In this document: positions 11,394-22,880 of the stretch, piece after piece
Layout: every line of letters starts with the position of its first letter
Numbering within the stretch: position 1 is the stretch's first letter
Source: Populus alba
Lineage: Eukaryota > Streptophyta > Magnoliopsida > Malpighiales > Salicaceae
Direction: 5' to 3'
Length of the DNA stretch: 64,000 nucleotides
Assembly: GCF_005239225.2 (NCBI RefSeq)
Contig: NC_133287.1
Span: 6,615,493-6,679,492 of the forward strand
Program-made: the position numbers and the translations under genes
Notes under the pieces: model-generated
What the model was told of the DNA's origin: nothing
The model's database searches: none
Seen by the model: only the letters and a program-made list of their open reading frames with translations

Positions 11394-12032
11394 TCATATG
11401 GATGAACTTAGGGGCCCAACCTTCTTAAACACAACCAAGAAAGGTGACAGTTTATCACTAAGAGACAGAATTCTACCTCTATTACTCTCAAAATAAATCC
11501 CAACATCCCTGCATAAACCTGCGGAGGGACAAATGTCTTTAGGACAGAAACCTAGCTTGTACCCTAATACGCCAGCGTTCTCAATCTTGAACCAGTTGGT
11601 TAATGTATCACAACCAGGATTTCCTTCTTCCCCACCCGTTGTCACTACCCATTGCACCTCCGAGTTGGAAGATTTCTGAATCTTCCAGACTGACGAGCGG
11701 TCACAGGCTTTCTTGGTAGAAAACTTGATGTTAAGATCAGTAGAAACTCGGATGACATCATCTTCGGAGCTGGCAGGTGAGAAGGTAACCGGAACACCTT
11801 GTAACAGGTCCCACGAGTATTGAATAACATCATCCGGGCAAGTTTTATTGGTCGCCGAAACATCCCCGCCTCCAGCCCCCCAGATAGCAGAAGTGATGAT
11901 GTATTCCGTGCCTGCTTTAAGTTCTTGGCCCTGAATGTCAAGCACCGGCTCAGTAGAAGCTTCTATTGACGGCACTGAGAGAACAAAGGCGAAGAGAAGA
12001 AAGGAGAACCACACCAACAATGTAGACTTCAT
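11394..12032 (-). CDS. Kunitz-type protease inhibitor (copy 2)
   Basis: This is the second intact secreted Kunitz inhibitor, 212 aa, intronless, and the direct paralogue of the gene at 5291-5932. It has the same signal peptide layout, the same NKTC glycosylation site and six cysteines. Aligned by eye, the two proteins differ at roughly 25 positions plus a one-residue deletion (IEKGPGILGY against IENAGVLGY). Changes cluster after 'GTEYI', around the first cysteine (CPHNV against CPDDV) and in 'SLDVFQG' against 'SWDLLQG'. The predicted reactive loop SSEDDVIR is unchanged and again lacks a basic P1 residue. ATG 12032 is chosen over an in-frame upstream ATG because the TATA box lies at 12103-12109. 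Both copies look functional. Confidence 0.93.
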   Translation of the reverse strand: MKSTLLVWFSFLLFAFVLSVPSIEASTEPVLDIQGQELKAGTEYIITSAIWGAGGGDVSATNKTCPDDVIQYSWDLLQGVPVTFSPASSEDDVIRVSTDLNIKFSTKKACDRSSVWKIQKSSNSEVQWVVTTGGEEGNPGCDTLTNWFKIENAGVLGYKLGFCPKDICPSAGLCRDVGIYFESNRGRILSLSDKLSPFLVVFKKVGPLSSSI

Positions 12033-12102
12033 TGTTATATATTTGATGTTATTGAGAATATTCTCTGTTCTTGGATATGAAAAACAATGCCATGAAGCTT
12101 GC

Positions 12103-12109
12103 ATTTATA
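12103..12109 (-). promoter_or_regulatory. TATA box of KTI copy 2
   Basis: TATAAAT on the minus strand, 71-77 bp upstream of the ATG. The surrounding sequence is the same as in copy 1, so the core promoter was duplicated with the gene. Confidence 0.7.
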
Positions 12110-12300
12110 GAGCTCGAACCTGGAAGCTCAACAATTATTCTCAAATGTCGCTGTCACTATCTATATATATTTTTTTGTTTACATTATGAAATAATTTTAT
12201 GGATTTAAACATCAACCACAAATTATTTCGCCGACATGTTTCGCATTCTTACATAGTACGTAGACATCTTGTCATTATTCACATATATACGGCCAAACTA

Positions 12301-12322
12301 TACGTGCTCATGATAACGACTT
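12301..12322. promoter_or_regulatory. Repeated upstream motif, KTI copy 2
   Basis: The same TACGTGCTCATGATAACGAC motif as at 6196, about 270-290 bp upstream of the copy 2 ATG. Further copies lie at 2466, 9971, 14694 and 18940, which are not next to an intact gene. Any regulatory role is inferred. Confidence 0.4.
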
Positions 12323-14559
12323 ATCCTGTAAATAATTGCCAAGCTTATAATGGAAAAAAAAAAAAGCAATGTCAAAAAAATAAATTAAGTAGCATTGTTA
12401 AAAAACCGATTTTGGTTCCCTGATGTTTGTAATGTACAAATGAGATGTTAGGTTGGCTAGGCATGTTTTACACTAAATCAGACTAGAATTAATCTTTATA
12501 TGACTCGGTTAATAAATCAAGTTAAAAAACTATCTAATTAAGCTAGTAAAAACTTGATTTGACTTAAAAAAAAATATATCAAGAAGGTGGCTTATAATAT
12601 TATTTTTTAAATATTAAAATGATAATGTATTGGATCGATCTGGGCAACTCACCTAACACATGACTTAGTTAGGTCTAATAACTTTATTTTTAAAATTATC
12701 TTTTTATTTAACTACATAATAATAAAAATAAGCATATGTAAGAAAGCGATCACATATGTTTTTTAAAAAAGAAAAAAAAAATTATGAATGGTTATATAAA
12801 AAGAGCACCTGTGAATATAATAAAAAAGCTACGACGAAGTTAAAAAATTAAAAATTATAGGTATTCAATAAAAAAAAATCTCAAATAAATTGTTAATTAA
12901 TCTATTTTAGCGGACTAATATCAAAATTAAAAGAAAAAAATAAAATACTAAAAAATAAATAAGCCAGGCGTGTGGGTTTGGGTGGGTCAACATGCTTATC
13001 TCACAAAGAATGTGGCCAGACACGCATACTAGGCTTTCTTTTTATGTTAAGGGTTCGCCCCATATTTTGTTTTAAAAAAATATAGACGACATGTCAATTT
13101 TGTTTCCATATTTTGACTATTGATGAGGTGACATGAAAATCAAGTAATGGTTTTTTCAATTCATAAAATATTTTTAACCTAAAAACACCTAAGAAAATGA
13201 TCTTAGAACATCAATGAACCAATTTCTTAGCCAAAAACACTTTTAAATTGGTTAAAAAAAACACAAAAACAAGATAAGAGTTTTTTTTTTTTTTTTTTAA
13301 AGCATCTAAATAGAACTCCACTTATGAATTAGAATTCATTGACACCAAGAATGATTTTCTTGATTGTTGTAATGTGGCAACCTTATGACTCTCTCTCCTA
13401 TCTTATTTTTAATGACTCCCTCATTTATTTCTTTAGCTCAAGGATTGAAATATAAATAAAATGAAGTTCTAAAATAAAATGTTAAAACCTCAAAAACATG
13501 AATTAAAAAAAAAAACTTTAGGAACCGAAAATGTTTAACTCGTACCTTAGCTAAATCCAAAAAAAATAAAAAAGGATGATATTTTATTTTTAGTATCAGA
13601 TTTTGTTATTAGATTTTTTATTATGTTTAATCAAGAAAATTGAATTTGATTTTACCAAATCAAGCATCAATTTAATACGAGAACCTTTTCTTAACATTGG
13701 TTGATTCATTTAAGAAGTTAATTACTCGAAATAAATTATTAAGCATAATCTTAAATAAACTAAATATGAAAGGATTACATTGAAAAAAAGAATTAAGTAA
13801 CCAAAAAAATAAGAAAACGAAATTGTATGAGTCCAAAATGCATTCCCTCATAGGCTGTAGTAAAAAACTTATGCTCTTTTTTTATGTTTTGTTTAAATAT
13901 TCATGTTTACCATTTATCATAAAAACCATGTAGTTTGAACAACAAAATATTAAAAGGGCAAAAAGCCAAAGCAAATACTAATTTAAAACAGAAATTACTT
14001 GAAATCCATGAATATACAATAAAATAGTATATATACAAGATAAGCATCTGCAAAATTGAGAAATAACAACAATAATTATTATTGGTGCCAACACGTTTTT
14101 TTGATGAGTTCAATAAATTATAATAACAATAATTTATAACAAAATTGACCATGTAGTATTGATTTTGAGTTTTAGTTAACTATATTGATTTTGATGAGTT
14201 CTTCGTAACATTTAATATCGTAAATAAATTCATAATATATATTTAATATCTTAATTAACCATACTGATTTGAGTTTTAATTAATTATAATATTGATTTTG
14301 ACGAGTTATTTCTCTTCACTTGAATTGAATCATGTACAATATTTAATAAATTTATAATATATATTAATATCTTAACAGAATTTTTATTACAAATTTAATA
14401 AATATGACAGTTGGAACATTAACTAAACATAATAAAATAATATTAATTACAATAAGAAAATAAATTTTTAAATTTTTTTACAAAAACTACCTCCTAAAGG
14501 TTAAAATATCAATGCATTTTAATCTGCCACTCCTAATATTATTTTTTAAGTATAAAATA

Positions 14560-14581
14560 ATATATATATATATATATATAT
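14560..14581. repeat. (TA)n microsatellite
   Basis: About eleven TA units between segment Y and the KTI 5' flank copy in the composite array. Confidence 0.85.
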
Positions 14582-16754
14582 TTTACATTATGAAATAAGT
14601 TTATGAATTTCAACATCAAAACACAAATTATTTTCGCAAACATGTTTCGCATTCTTACATTGTATGCAGACATCATATCATTATTGTCAAACTAGACGTG
14701 CTCATGATAACGACTTATCCTGAAAATAATTGTCAAATTTATAATGGAGAAAAAATGCTAAGTAAAAAAATAAATAAATTAGCATTGTTTTAGACTAAAC
14801 AGGTTAGAATTAATCTTTATATGACTTAATTGATAAAACAAGTTAAAAGATAGCTCGAACAAATAAAAACTTGATTTGATTAAAAAAATTTCAAGTGGCC
14901 TTTTTAATATTATTTTTTAAATATTAAAATGATAATATCTTGAACCGACTCGAATAACTTATCAAATAAATAACTTGATTGGGTCTAACAACTTCATTTT
15001 TCAAAAATTATTTTTTCATTTAACTATATAATAATAAAAATAGGTATATGAAGGAAAGCGGTCAAATAATGTTTTTTTTTTTTTTAAAAAAAGAAAAGAC
15101 ATTACAAACAGTTGTACAAAAAAGCATTTGTGAATATAATAAAAATCTATGATTTTAGTTAAAAAGTAAAATTTAAATGGTATTTAATAAAAAATTCTCA
15201 AATAAATTATGAATTAATATATTTTAATGAACTTAAATAAAAATTCAAAGAAAAAAAATAAAATATTAAAAAACAAATAGGCTAGGCGTGTGGGTTTAGG
15301 TGGACTAGCACGCTTGGCTCACAAAGAAAGAGTTTAGGCATGCGAGCTAGGCTTTCTTTTTATGTTAAGCGGTGGATGAAGTGTCGTCGCCCCATCTTTT
15401 GTGTTAACAAATGCAAACGACATTTCAATTGTATTTTCATATTCTGACTATCAAAGAGGTGACAAATAAACTAAATAATAGTTTTTTCAATCCAAAAAAT
15501 ATTTTTAACCAAAAAACAACCAAGTAAAGGGTCTTGGAACATCAACGAGCCAATTTCTCATCCAAAAACACCCCTAAATTGGTAAAAACAAAATGCAAAA
15601 TTAAGTCAAAATTAATTTTCTTTTTCTATCTAATTCTTTTAACAAGATATGGATAAAACAAATATCTAAATGGAACCCTTCTCATGAATTAGAACTCATT
15701 AACATCAAAAATAATTTTTTTAATCGTTGTAACGTAGCCAGCTAATGACTCTCTCTCTCCTTTTTTATTTTTAAGTGACTCCCTCTTTCATTTCTCTAAC
15801 TTAAGGATTGAAATTTTGTTTTCATTTAACTACAAAATATTAAAAATAGGCATGTGTAGGAAAGCAACTTAATGATGTTTCTTTTACAACCAAAAAAAAA
15901 TATTATGAACAGTTATACAAAAAAGCACTTGTGCAAATAATAAAAAAGCTATGATCTTAGTAAAAAAAAAAATTAAAATTTAATGGTATTAAATAAAAAA
16001 AATCTCAAAACAAATTATTAATTAATCTATTTTAATGGACTCAAATACAAATTCATAGAAAAAAAAATTAAAAAACAAATAGGCCAAGCACGTGGGTTTG
16101 GACGGGCTAGCCCACTTGGTATGCAAAGAAGGAGGTCAAGCATGCACGTCATGCCCCCCCCCCTCTCTCTCTATGTTATTAGGGTCGATGACGTGTTGTC
16201 GTCTCATTTCTTATTTTAAAACAAATTCACCACAATCTACCGACGGAAAATTTCTATCGGTATTTTCGTTTATATTTATCAATTTTCTAGTAATGTATAT
16301 TATATCGACTAGGGGTTCACGACCTTGTCATAATTCAATTTTGGATCTCGTAAAATTATTTTATATAAAAGATTATTTTTTTTTAATATGAAAAAAACCC
16401 AAAGAATAAAAAAGATCCATCGGATCTTTTGTACTAAAATCCACTAGTCGAAAATGGACACATTGATCATGTTTCATGAATAATTCTAAACAAATACTCT
16501 CATCTCCATCAAAGATGATCAATATTGCCCAAAACATAATATTTTATCAATTATGGACTTGAAAAATGTTTAGTAGTATGATATTGATAGATTATATATG
16601 CCATGCTCTCTAATAAATGTTTATCATTTATCATACAATATTCTATGTGGTTTGAACTACTGCAGATCAAAAGGGAACAAGAAGCATCAAATATCAATCA
16701 GCACATAAATTAATATAGATGCATGCAAATTGAAAAATAAACGTAACATGATGG

Positions 16755-16899
16755 TAAATAGTTTGAGATCTGCACAGTAGATCTCGAATTCGAGTCAAAA
16801 TATGTATTTTTTATAAGAGCCTCGAATAGTTGAGGTTTTATTTGCTCATCTGGACCCATAAAGTACGTTTTTCAAGGATAAAATTTCCCTTGAATTTAA

Positions 16900-16934
<35 letters not shown>

Positions 16935-16935
16935 T
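16755..16935 (+). mobile_element. SINE-like retroposon with (TAA)n tail
   Basis: About 181 bp absent from the homologous stretch at 3430-3445. Near its start is a polymerase III box B-like sequence, 'gaattcgagtc'. The body ends in a run of about ten AAT triplets, a usual SINE tail. Flanks 'gtaacatgatgg' and 'gttactgatgg' form an imperfect target duplication of 11-12 bp. Box A is weak. Confidence 0.55.
16905..16931 (+). repeat. (AAT)n microsatellite, tail of the SINE-like element
   Basis: A near-perfect AAT triplet run directly before 'aaaaat' and the right target-site copy. Confidence 0.8.
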
Positions 16936-19900
16936 GTTACTGATGGCTCCAAATTATTGGTGCCAAACACGTTTTCGGCAATAGACATTACTGATGTCCT
17001 GTCCTGGTATATTTATCTTCACACTTAAAACACCGTCCAAGTCTTTTTCTTCGCTCGTACAAGCCTGCTACAAAATTGAATTCATTTTTAATTCCTCGAA
17101 GACCACCTTTTAAGAAAGAATATTACACTTACATCATGGTCACAAGATTAAATCATATCACAACGTTTATATAAACAAAATATAAAAAAAGATTTTATTG
17201 TTTTATTATTTTATTATTATTGTTATTGTTATTATGATGCACCATACATGAATCTATTGAAACATACACCTAGGTGTATCACTATACCTTCTGAGCCATG
17301 ATCTAGCTAGCTCTGCTTGAGTAAGAGACAATGATGAACCCATGGAGATCCCTAGAAAGAAAGGAAAAACCAAGAAAACATGACGAGAGGCAATTGCAGC
17401 TAGCTACATCCAAAAAAAAAAAAAAGATAAAGATTTTATTTTATCGTTAGTTTTCATTATTAGATTTTTAATTCTATTTAATCAAAAAAATTAAATTAAA
17501 TTTTATCAAAACAAACATCAATTTAATATGAAAACCTTTTTTTTTAACATTGCTTGAAACCTTTACGAAATTAACCAAAATAAATTTTCAAATACAATCC
17601 TAAATAAACTAAGTATGGAAGGATTACACTGAAAAAAAAAAAGTAACCAAAAAAATAAGAAAAATAATTGTATGAGTCCAAAATGCATTCCCTCGTAGGC
17701 TGTAGTAAAAAACTTATGTTTTTTTTTTTTTTTTTTTTATGTTTAATGTTTTCTTTAAATATTCATGTTTATCATTTATCATAAAAACCATGTGGTTTGA
17801 ACAACAAGTTATTAAAAGGGCAAAAAGCCATAGCAAATACTAATTTAAAAACATAAATTACTATAAATCCATGAAATACACAATAAAATAGTATATATAC
17901 AAGATAAGCATCTGCAAAAATTGAGAAATAACAACAATAATTATTATTGGTGCCAAACACGTTTTTTGATTTAGTTCAATAAATTATAATAACAATAATT
18001 TATAACAAAATTGACCATGTCGTATTGATTTGAGTTTTAGTTAACCATATTGATTTTTGATGAGTTCTTCACAACATTTAATATCGTAAATAAATTCATA
18101 ATATATATTAATATTTTAATTAACGATATTGATTTAAGTTTTAATTAACCATAATATTAATTTTGACGAGTTATTTCTCTTCACTTAAATTGAATCATGC
18201 TAATATTGATAGATCCTTGATCATAGAGAAGTGGGAGGAGATCATACAGTTGCATAAGAGATTGATGACCACACTATTTTTTAGTGACAATGATCTTTAA
18301 TTTGGGGATGGTTTCTTGACAATAATCTTTCTATTATATTTTTTTAAGTACAAATGTTACCATCCATCAATATATATAGATAAATTTTATTTTTAAATTT
18401 CAAATATAAATACATTTTTTTTTAACTCAACTAAAGTTCTACACAATATTTAATATCATAAATAAATTTATAATATATATTAATATCTTAATAGAATCCT
18501 TATTACAAATTTAATAAATTAACTAAACATAATAAAATAATAAATATGAAACATTAACTAAACATAATAAAATAATATTAATTACAATAAAAAAATAAAT
18601 TTTATTTTTTTTACAAAAAACTACCTCCTAAAGGTTAATATCAACGCCACTTTATCTGCCACTCCTAATATTATTTTTTAAATATAATGTCAGAGCATCT
18701 TATCTGCCAGTACAGTTCCTTTTTTTCTTTTTTTCTTTTTCTGTCGATCCTTATCCTGTCTGCTACTCAATAATTATAGGAACGGCACGTCATCCTTCGT
18801 GTTCATGGATCTCTTCTATATTTTTTTTTTCTTTTTTGTTTTTTTTTAAACATCAAACACGTTATTTCACAAACATGTTTCGCATTCTTACATAGTACGT
18901 AGACATCTTATCATTATTCAGAGATATATGGCCAAACTATACGTGCTCATGATAACGACTTATCCTGTAAATAATTGTCAAAAATTATGATGGAGAAAAA
19001 AAAGCTAAGTGAAAAAAAATAAATTAACTAGCATGGTTTATAACCGGTTTTGGTTGCTTGATAATTGTAATATACAAATGGGCCTGTTAGGTTGGAACAT
19101 TTCCCTACTCAAATTTTAAACTAAATCAGATTAGAAATTAATCTCAATTGACAAAAACAAGTCAAACGACTATTCAATCAACCTAATAAAAACTTTATTT
19201 AACTTAAAAAAATATCAAAAAAGTGGCTTTTAGTATTATTTTTTAAATATTAAAATAATAATATTTTGAATCAACTCGAGAAATCCACCAAACACATGAC
19301 CTGGTTAGGTCTAATGAAATTATCTTTTCATTTACTTATATGATAATAAAAATAGATATATAAGAAAGTGATCACATAATGCTTTTTAAAAAGAAAAAAA
19401 ACATTACGAACAATTGTACAAAAAAGAAAATGTGAATATAATAAAAAAGCTATGATCAAGTTAAAAAATTTAAAATTATTAAATAAAAAAATCTCAAATA
19501 AATTATTAATTAATCTATTTTTAATGGACTTATATTAAAATTCAAACAAATAAAATAAAATATTAAAGAACAAATAGGCCAAACAAGTGGGTTTAGGTGG
19601 GCCAACACGCTTGTCTCACAAAGAAAGAGTGCAGGCATGCGTGATAGGCTTCATTTTTATGTTAAGGGGAGTTTGGCGTGTTGTCGCCTTATCTTTTGTT
19701 TAAAAAAATACAGACAACGCGTCAATTATATTTTCATATTCCGACTATCAAAGAGGTGACGGGAAAATCAAGTAATGGTTTTTTCAATTCATAAATTTTT
19801 TTTTTTTTTTTTTTTTTTACCTAAAAACATCTAAGAAAAAGGTCTTAGAACATCAATGAATCAATTTCTCAACCAAAAACACCATAAATTGAAAAATAAA

Positions 19901-21560
19901 TGCAAAATTAAGTCAAAATAAATTTTCCTTTTCCATCCCGATCTACTTTTCCCAACAAGTTAAGGAATAAAAAAAACACTTAAATGAACCCCTCTCGTGA
20001 ATTAGAACTTAATGAAATAAGAATGGTTTTTTTTTCATCGTAACGTGGCTAGCTAATGGCTCTCTCTGTCCTCTTTTATTTTTCAACGACTCCTTTCATT
20101 TATCTAACTCAAGGATTGAAATTATGTTTTCATTTAACTACACGAATTAAAAATAGGCATGTGTAGGAAAGCAACTCAATGATGTTTTTTTTAAAAAAGA
20201 AAAAACATTATGAATGGTACTTGTACAAATTAAAAAGCACTCACGAAAATAATAAAAAATTAAAAAACTATGATCTTCGTAAAAAAAAAACAAGAATTTA
20301 ATGGTATTATATAAAAAAATCTCAAACAAATTATTAATTAATCTATTTTAATGGACTTAAATACAAATTCAAAGAAAACATTATAGAACAAATAGGCAAG
20401 CATATGGGTTTAGGTGGGCCATCGCACTTAATTCACAAATAAGGAGGTCAAACACGCATACTAGGTCTCCTTTTCTATGTTAAGGGGTGGATGATGTATT
20501 GTCCTATCTTTTGTTTAAAAAAATATAGACAACTTGTCGATTGCATTTCCAGATTTTGTCTATTAGGGAGGTGGTAGGAAAATCAAAAGATTGTTTTTTC
20601 AATCGAAAAAAATATTTTTAGCCTGAAAACACCTAAGAAAAGGGTTTTAGAGCCTGAATGAACCAATTTATTAGCCCAAAACATCATTAAATTGGTAAAA
20701 ATAAATGAAAATTTTGAGTGGAAATAAATTTTCTTCTTCTTTCCCGATTTATCTTTTCTAGCAAGGAATAAAAAAACCCTTAATGAAACTCCTCTAATGA
20801 ATCAGTATTCATTGACACCAAAAATGATTTTCTTGATCGTCGTAATATGGTCAATTGATAATTTGCTATCTACTCACTTTTTTTTTAATGACACCCTTTT
20901 TTCTTTCTCTAACTCAATGTTTGAAACATAAATAAAATAAAATTCTAGAACAAAATGTAAAAAACTCAAAAAACTAGAATTAAAAAAAATATAAAATTTT
21001 TTTGGGACCAATAAAGTTATAGTTGGGCCTTAGCCCTATCTAAAAAGAAAAAAGAAAATTGAGATCCTGTTTCAAACATCAATTTTTATCATAAGATTTG
21101 TAATTATATTTAATCAAGAAAATTGAATTTCATTTTACCAAATCAAGCATCAATTTAATATGACAATCTTTTCTTAAAATTGCTAGAAATCATAATGAAG
21201 TTAATTAAAAATAAATTATCAAGTCTAGATAAACTAAAATAAAAAGGATAATATTGAAAAAAACTTAAGTTTACCAAAAACAACAAGAAGACAAAAGAAA
21301 AAAAAAAAACAATGAGTGAGTCCAAAGTGCATTCCATATAAGATACTGTATTAAAAAACTCATGTCTTTTGAAAATCTTTTTAATGTTTTCTTTAAATAT
21401 TGATGCTAATCATTTATTATAAAAAACCATTTGTTTTAAAACTGCAAGTTAAAAGGGCTAAAAGCTCAAACAAATACTAATTTTAAAACATAAATCACTA
21501 TAAATCCATGAATGCAATAAACTAGCATATATACAAGATAAGCATCAACAAAAAGAAAAT

Positions 21561-22880
21561 ATTATCCTAAACTTTTATTAAAAAAAAAAAAAAACCGCTT
21601 TTGGTTTCTTGACATTTATTTAGCCGGAAGACAACCTTTTGGATAAGGTTTCATTAATTTATTCAATCTAACCGCATGTGATATGCAAATGTCCAAATAA
21701 ATCTTTAGAACACGTTCTTCCTCAATTTTTATTAAGTAATTATAACTAATTAAAACACTATCAAAATTTCCATCAAGTACCATAAAATTTTTCTAAAACG
21801 AGTCCATGGTATCAAGTTTATTAGGGTGCTATGGACTCATCCTTGATTAAACACCATGAACTTTCGATGTAAAAGAACTTAATCCTTGATTTTTAATTTA
21901 ATTTTGATTCCTCAAGTTTTTTACTGGAATTTCACTGTTATACCAAGGTATCAATCAATTTAGTACGCGTAAAGTCATAAAAACATGACAATGAATGTCC
22001 AAATAAACTCCCAAAACACATGATCAAGTGAAAGGAAAAGAAAAACTAATTAGAATTGATATGAAAACTAAAATCACAAAAAAATAGAAAAATCATTGAG
22101 CTCAGTAAATAAAACTTTTTGGTTGGTAAGCAATTGTTGGGGTCGTGAGGAAGAGGAAATGAACCAACGAAGATTGCGTTTAGAGTCGAATTAATCTCAA
22201 GTTTTTGGACAAGACCATATAGTGTTGATTTGAGTTTTAATTAGCCATAATATTGATTTTGATGAGTTATAGCTCTTCACTTGAATTGAATCATGCAAAT
22301 ATTGATAGATCCTTCATCATAGAGAAGTGGGAGGAGAAGATCATAGAGTTGCATAAAATATTGATGGCCACACTATTTTTTAGTGGGGTGAGGAAATACG
22401 TGATCATTAATTTGGGGGATGGTTTCTTGACATTAATCTTTCTTTCTAATATAAATTTGGGGTATAAATATAGCCTAAATAGCAGCTTGATTTCTTTTAC
22501 TTTTTCATTAATTATCTGTTCGTTTCATATTTATTTTAACAGAGATCAAGTGCTCCGAAGTATCTTATAACGCAAGTGTCTATATTTTCTAAGGGATTCC
22601 ATTACTTTATGTGCTGTCAAACTTGAAAATTGAACGGAGACCTAGATGGGACTGCTACTCTTCCCCTTGACACCATTTGTCATCATTCATATTTTGGTTA
22701 TTATTTAAAATTATCTTTTTTTTTTTCTTGTAAAAAGAAAAGGGCTAAAGTAACAAGAAGATCGGTAAATGTGGCCAAAGCTGATTGAAGAAAATCCCAC
22801 GTACATATAGAAAAATCTGGGTGAAATTTTGGAGCATAATATTACCAAGTTGGATCCAAGATTAGAGAGGAAAATGAAAG
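21561..22880. other. AT-rich noncoding sequence with a degenerate repeat of 18.19 kb
   Basis: Position 22260-22450 resembles 18170-18330 ('cttgaattgaatcatgcaaatattgatagatcc...gagaagtgggaggag'). A 105-codon open frame (22253-22570) covers the second copy, but the same frame is interrupted in the first. No family is recognised and I do not call a gene. Confidence 0.4.

Larger units (their letters stand above)
7618..12756. repeat. Direct duplication block B (contains the second KTI gene)
   Basis: This is the second copy of the large KTI-bearing block, collinear with 948-7424. Relative to block A it carries a hAT-like element (9016-9877), a short AT element (10576-10756) and a foreign stretch of about 170 bp (about 10842-11015). 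It lacks the extra 3000-4745 region. The KTI gene and its nearest flanks are the best conserved part. Confidence 0.8.
16330..17410 (-). pseudogene. KTI locus remnant: 3' flank retained, coding region deleted
   Basis: 16330-17060 matches block A about 3030-3560, and 17060-17410 matches 4915-5240, the sequence just downstream of KTI copy 1. The match stops at 'gcaattgcagctagct' (17391-17406), about 30 bp short of where the stop codon region would lie. Unrelated segment Y sequence follows, so the KTI gene itself is gone. This is evidence for a third duplicated locus that lost its gene. Confidence 0.6.
12740..21560. repeat. Composite array of KTI-flank copies and a locally amplified noncoding repeat
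   Basis: Three kinds of segment recur. Segment X ('gtgtgggtttgggtgggcc...' through '...tcaaggattgaaat', preceded by 'gaaagcgatcacataatg') is at about 12740-13540, 15055-15840, 15850-16215, 19370-20140 and 20150-21000. Segment Y ('attagatttttattatgtttaatcaagaaaattgaa' style, through an 'ataagcatctgc' region) is at about 13560-14200, 17420-18080 and 21060-21560. The KTI 5' flank segment is at about 14600-15050 and 18850-19340. Copies are diverged and carry many small indels. No coding gene is supported inside. A more distant relative of X lies within blocks A and B (about 1100-1460 and 7780-8130). Confidence 0.65.
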
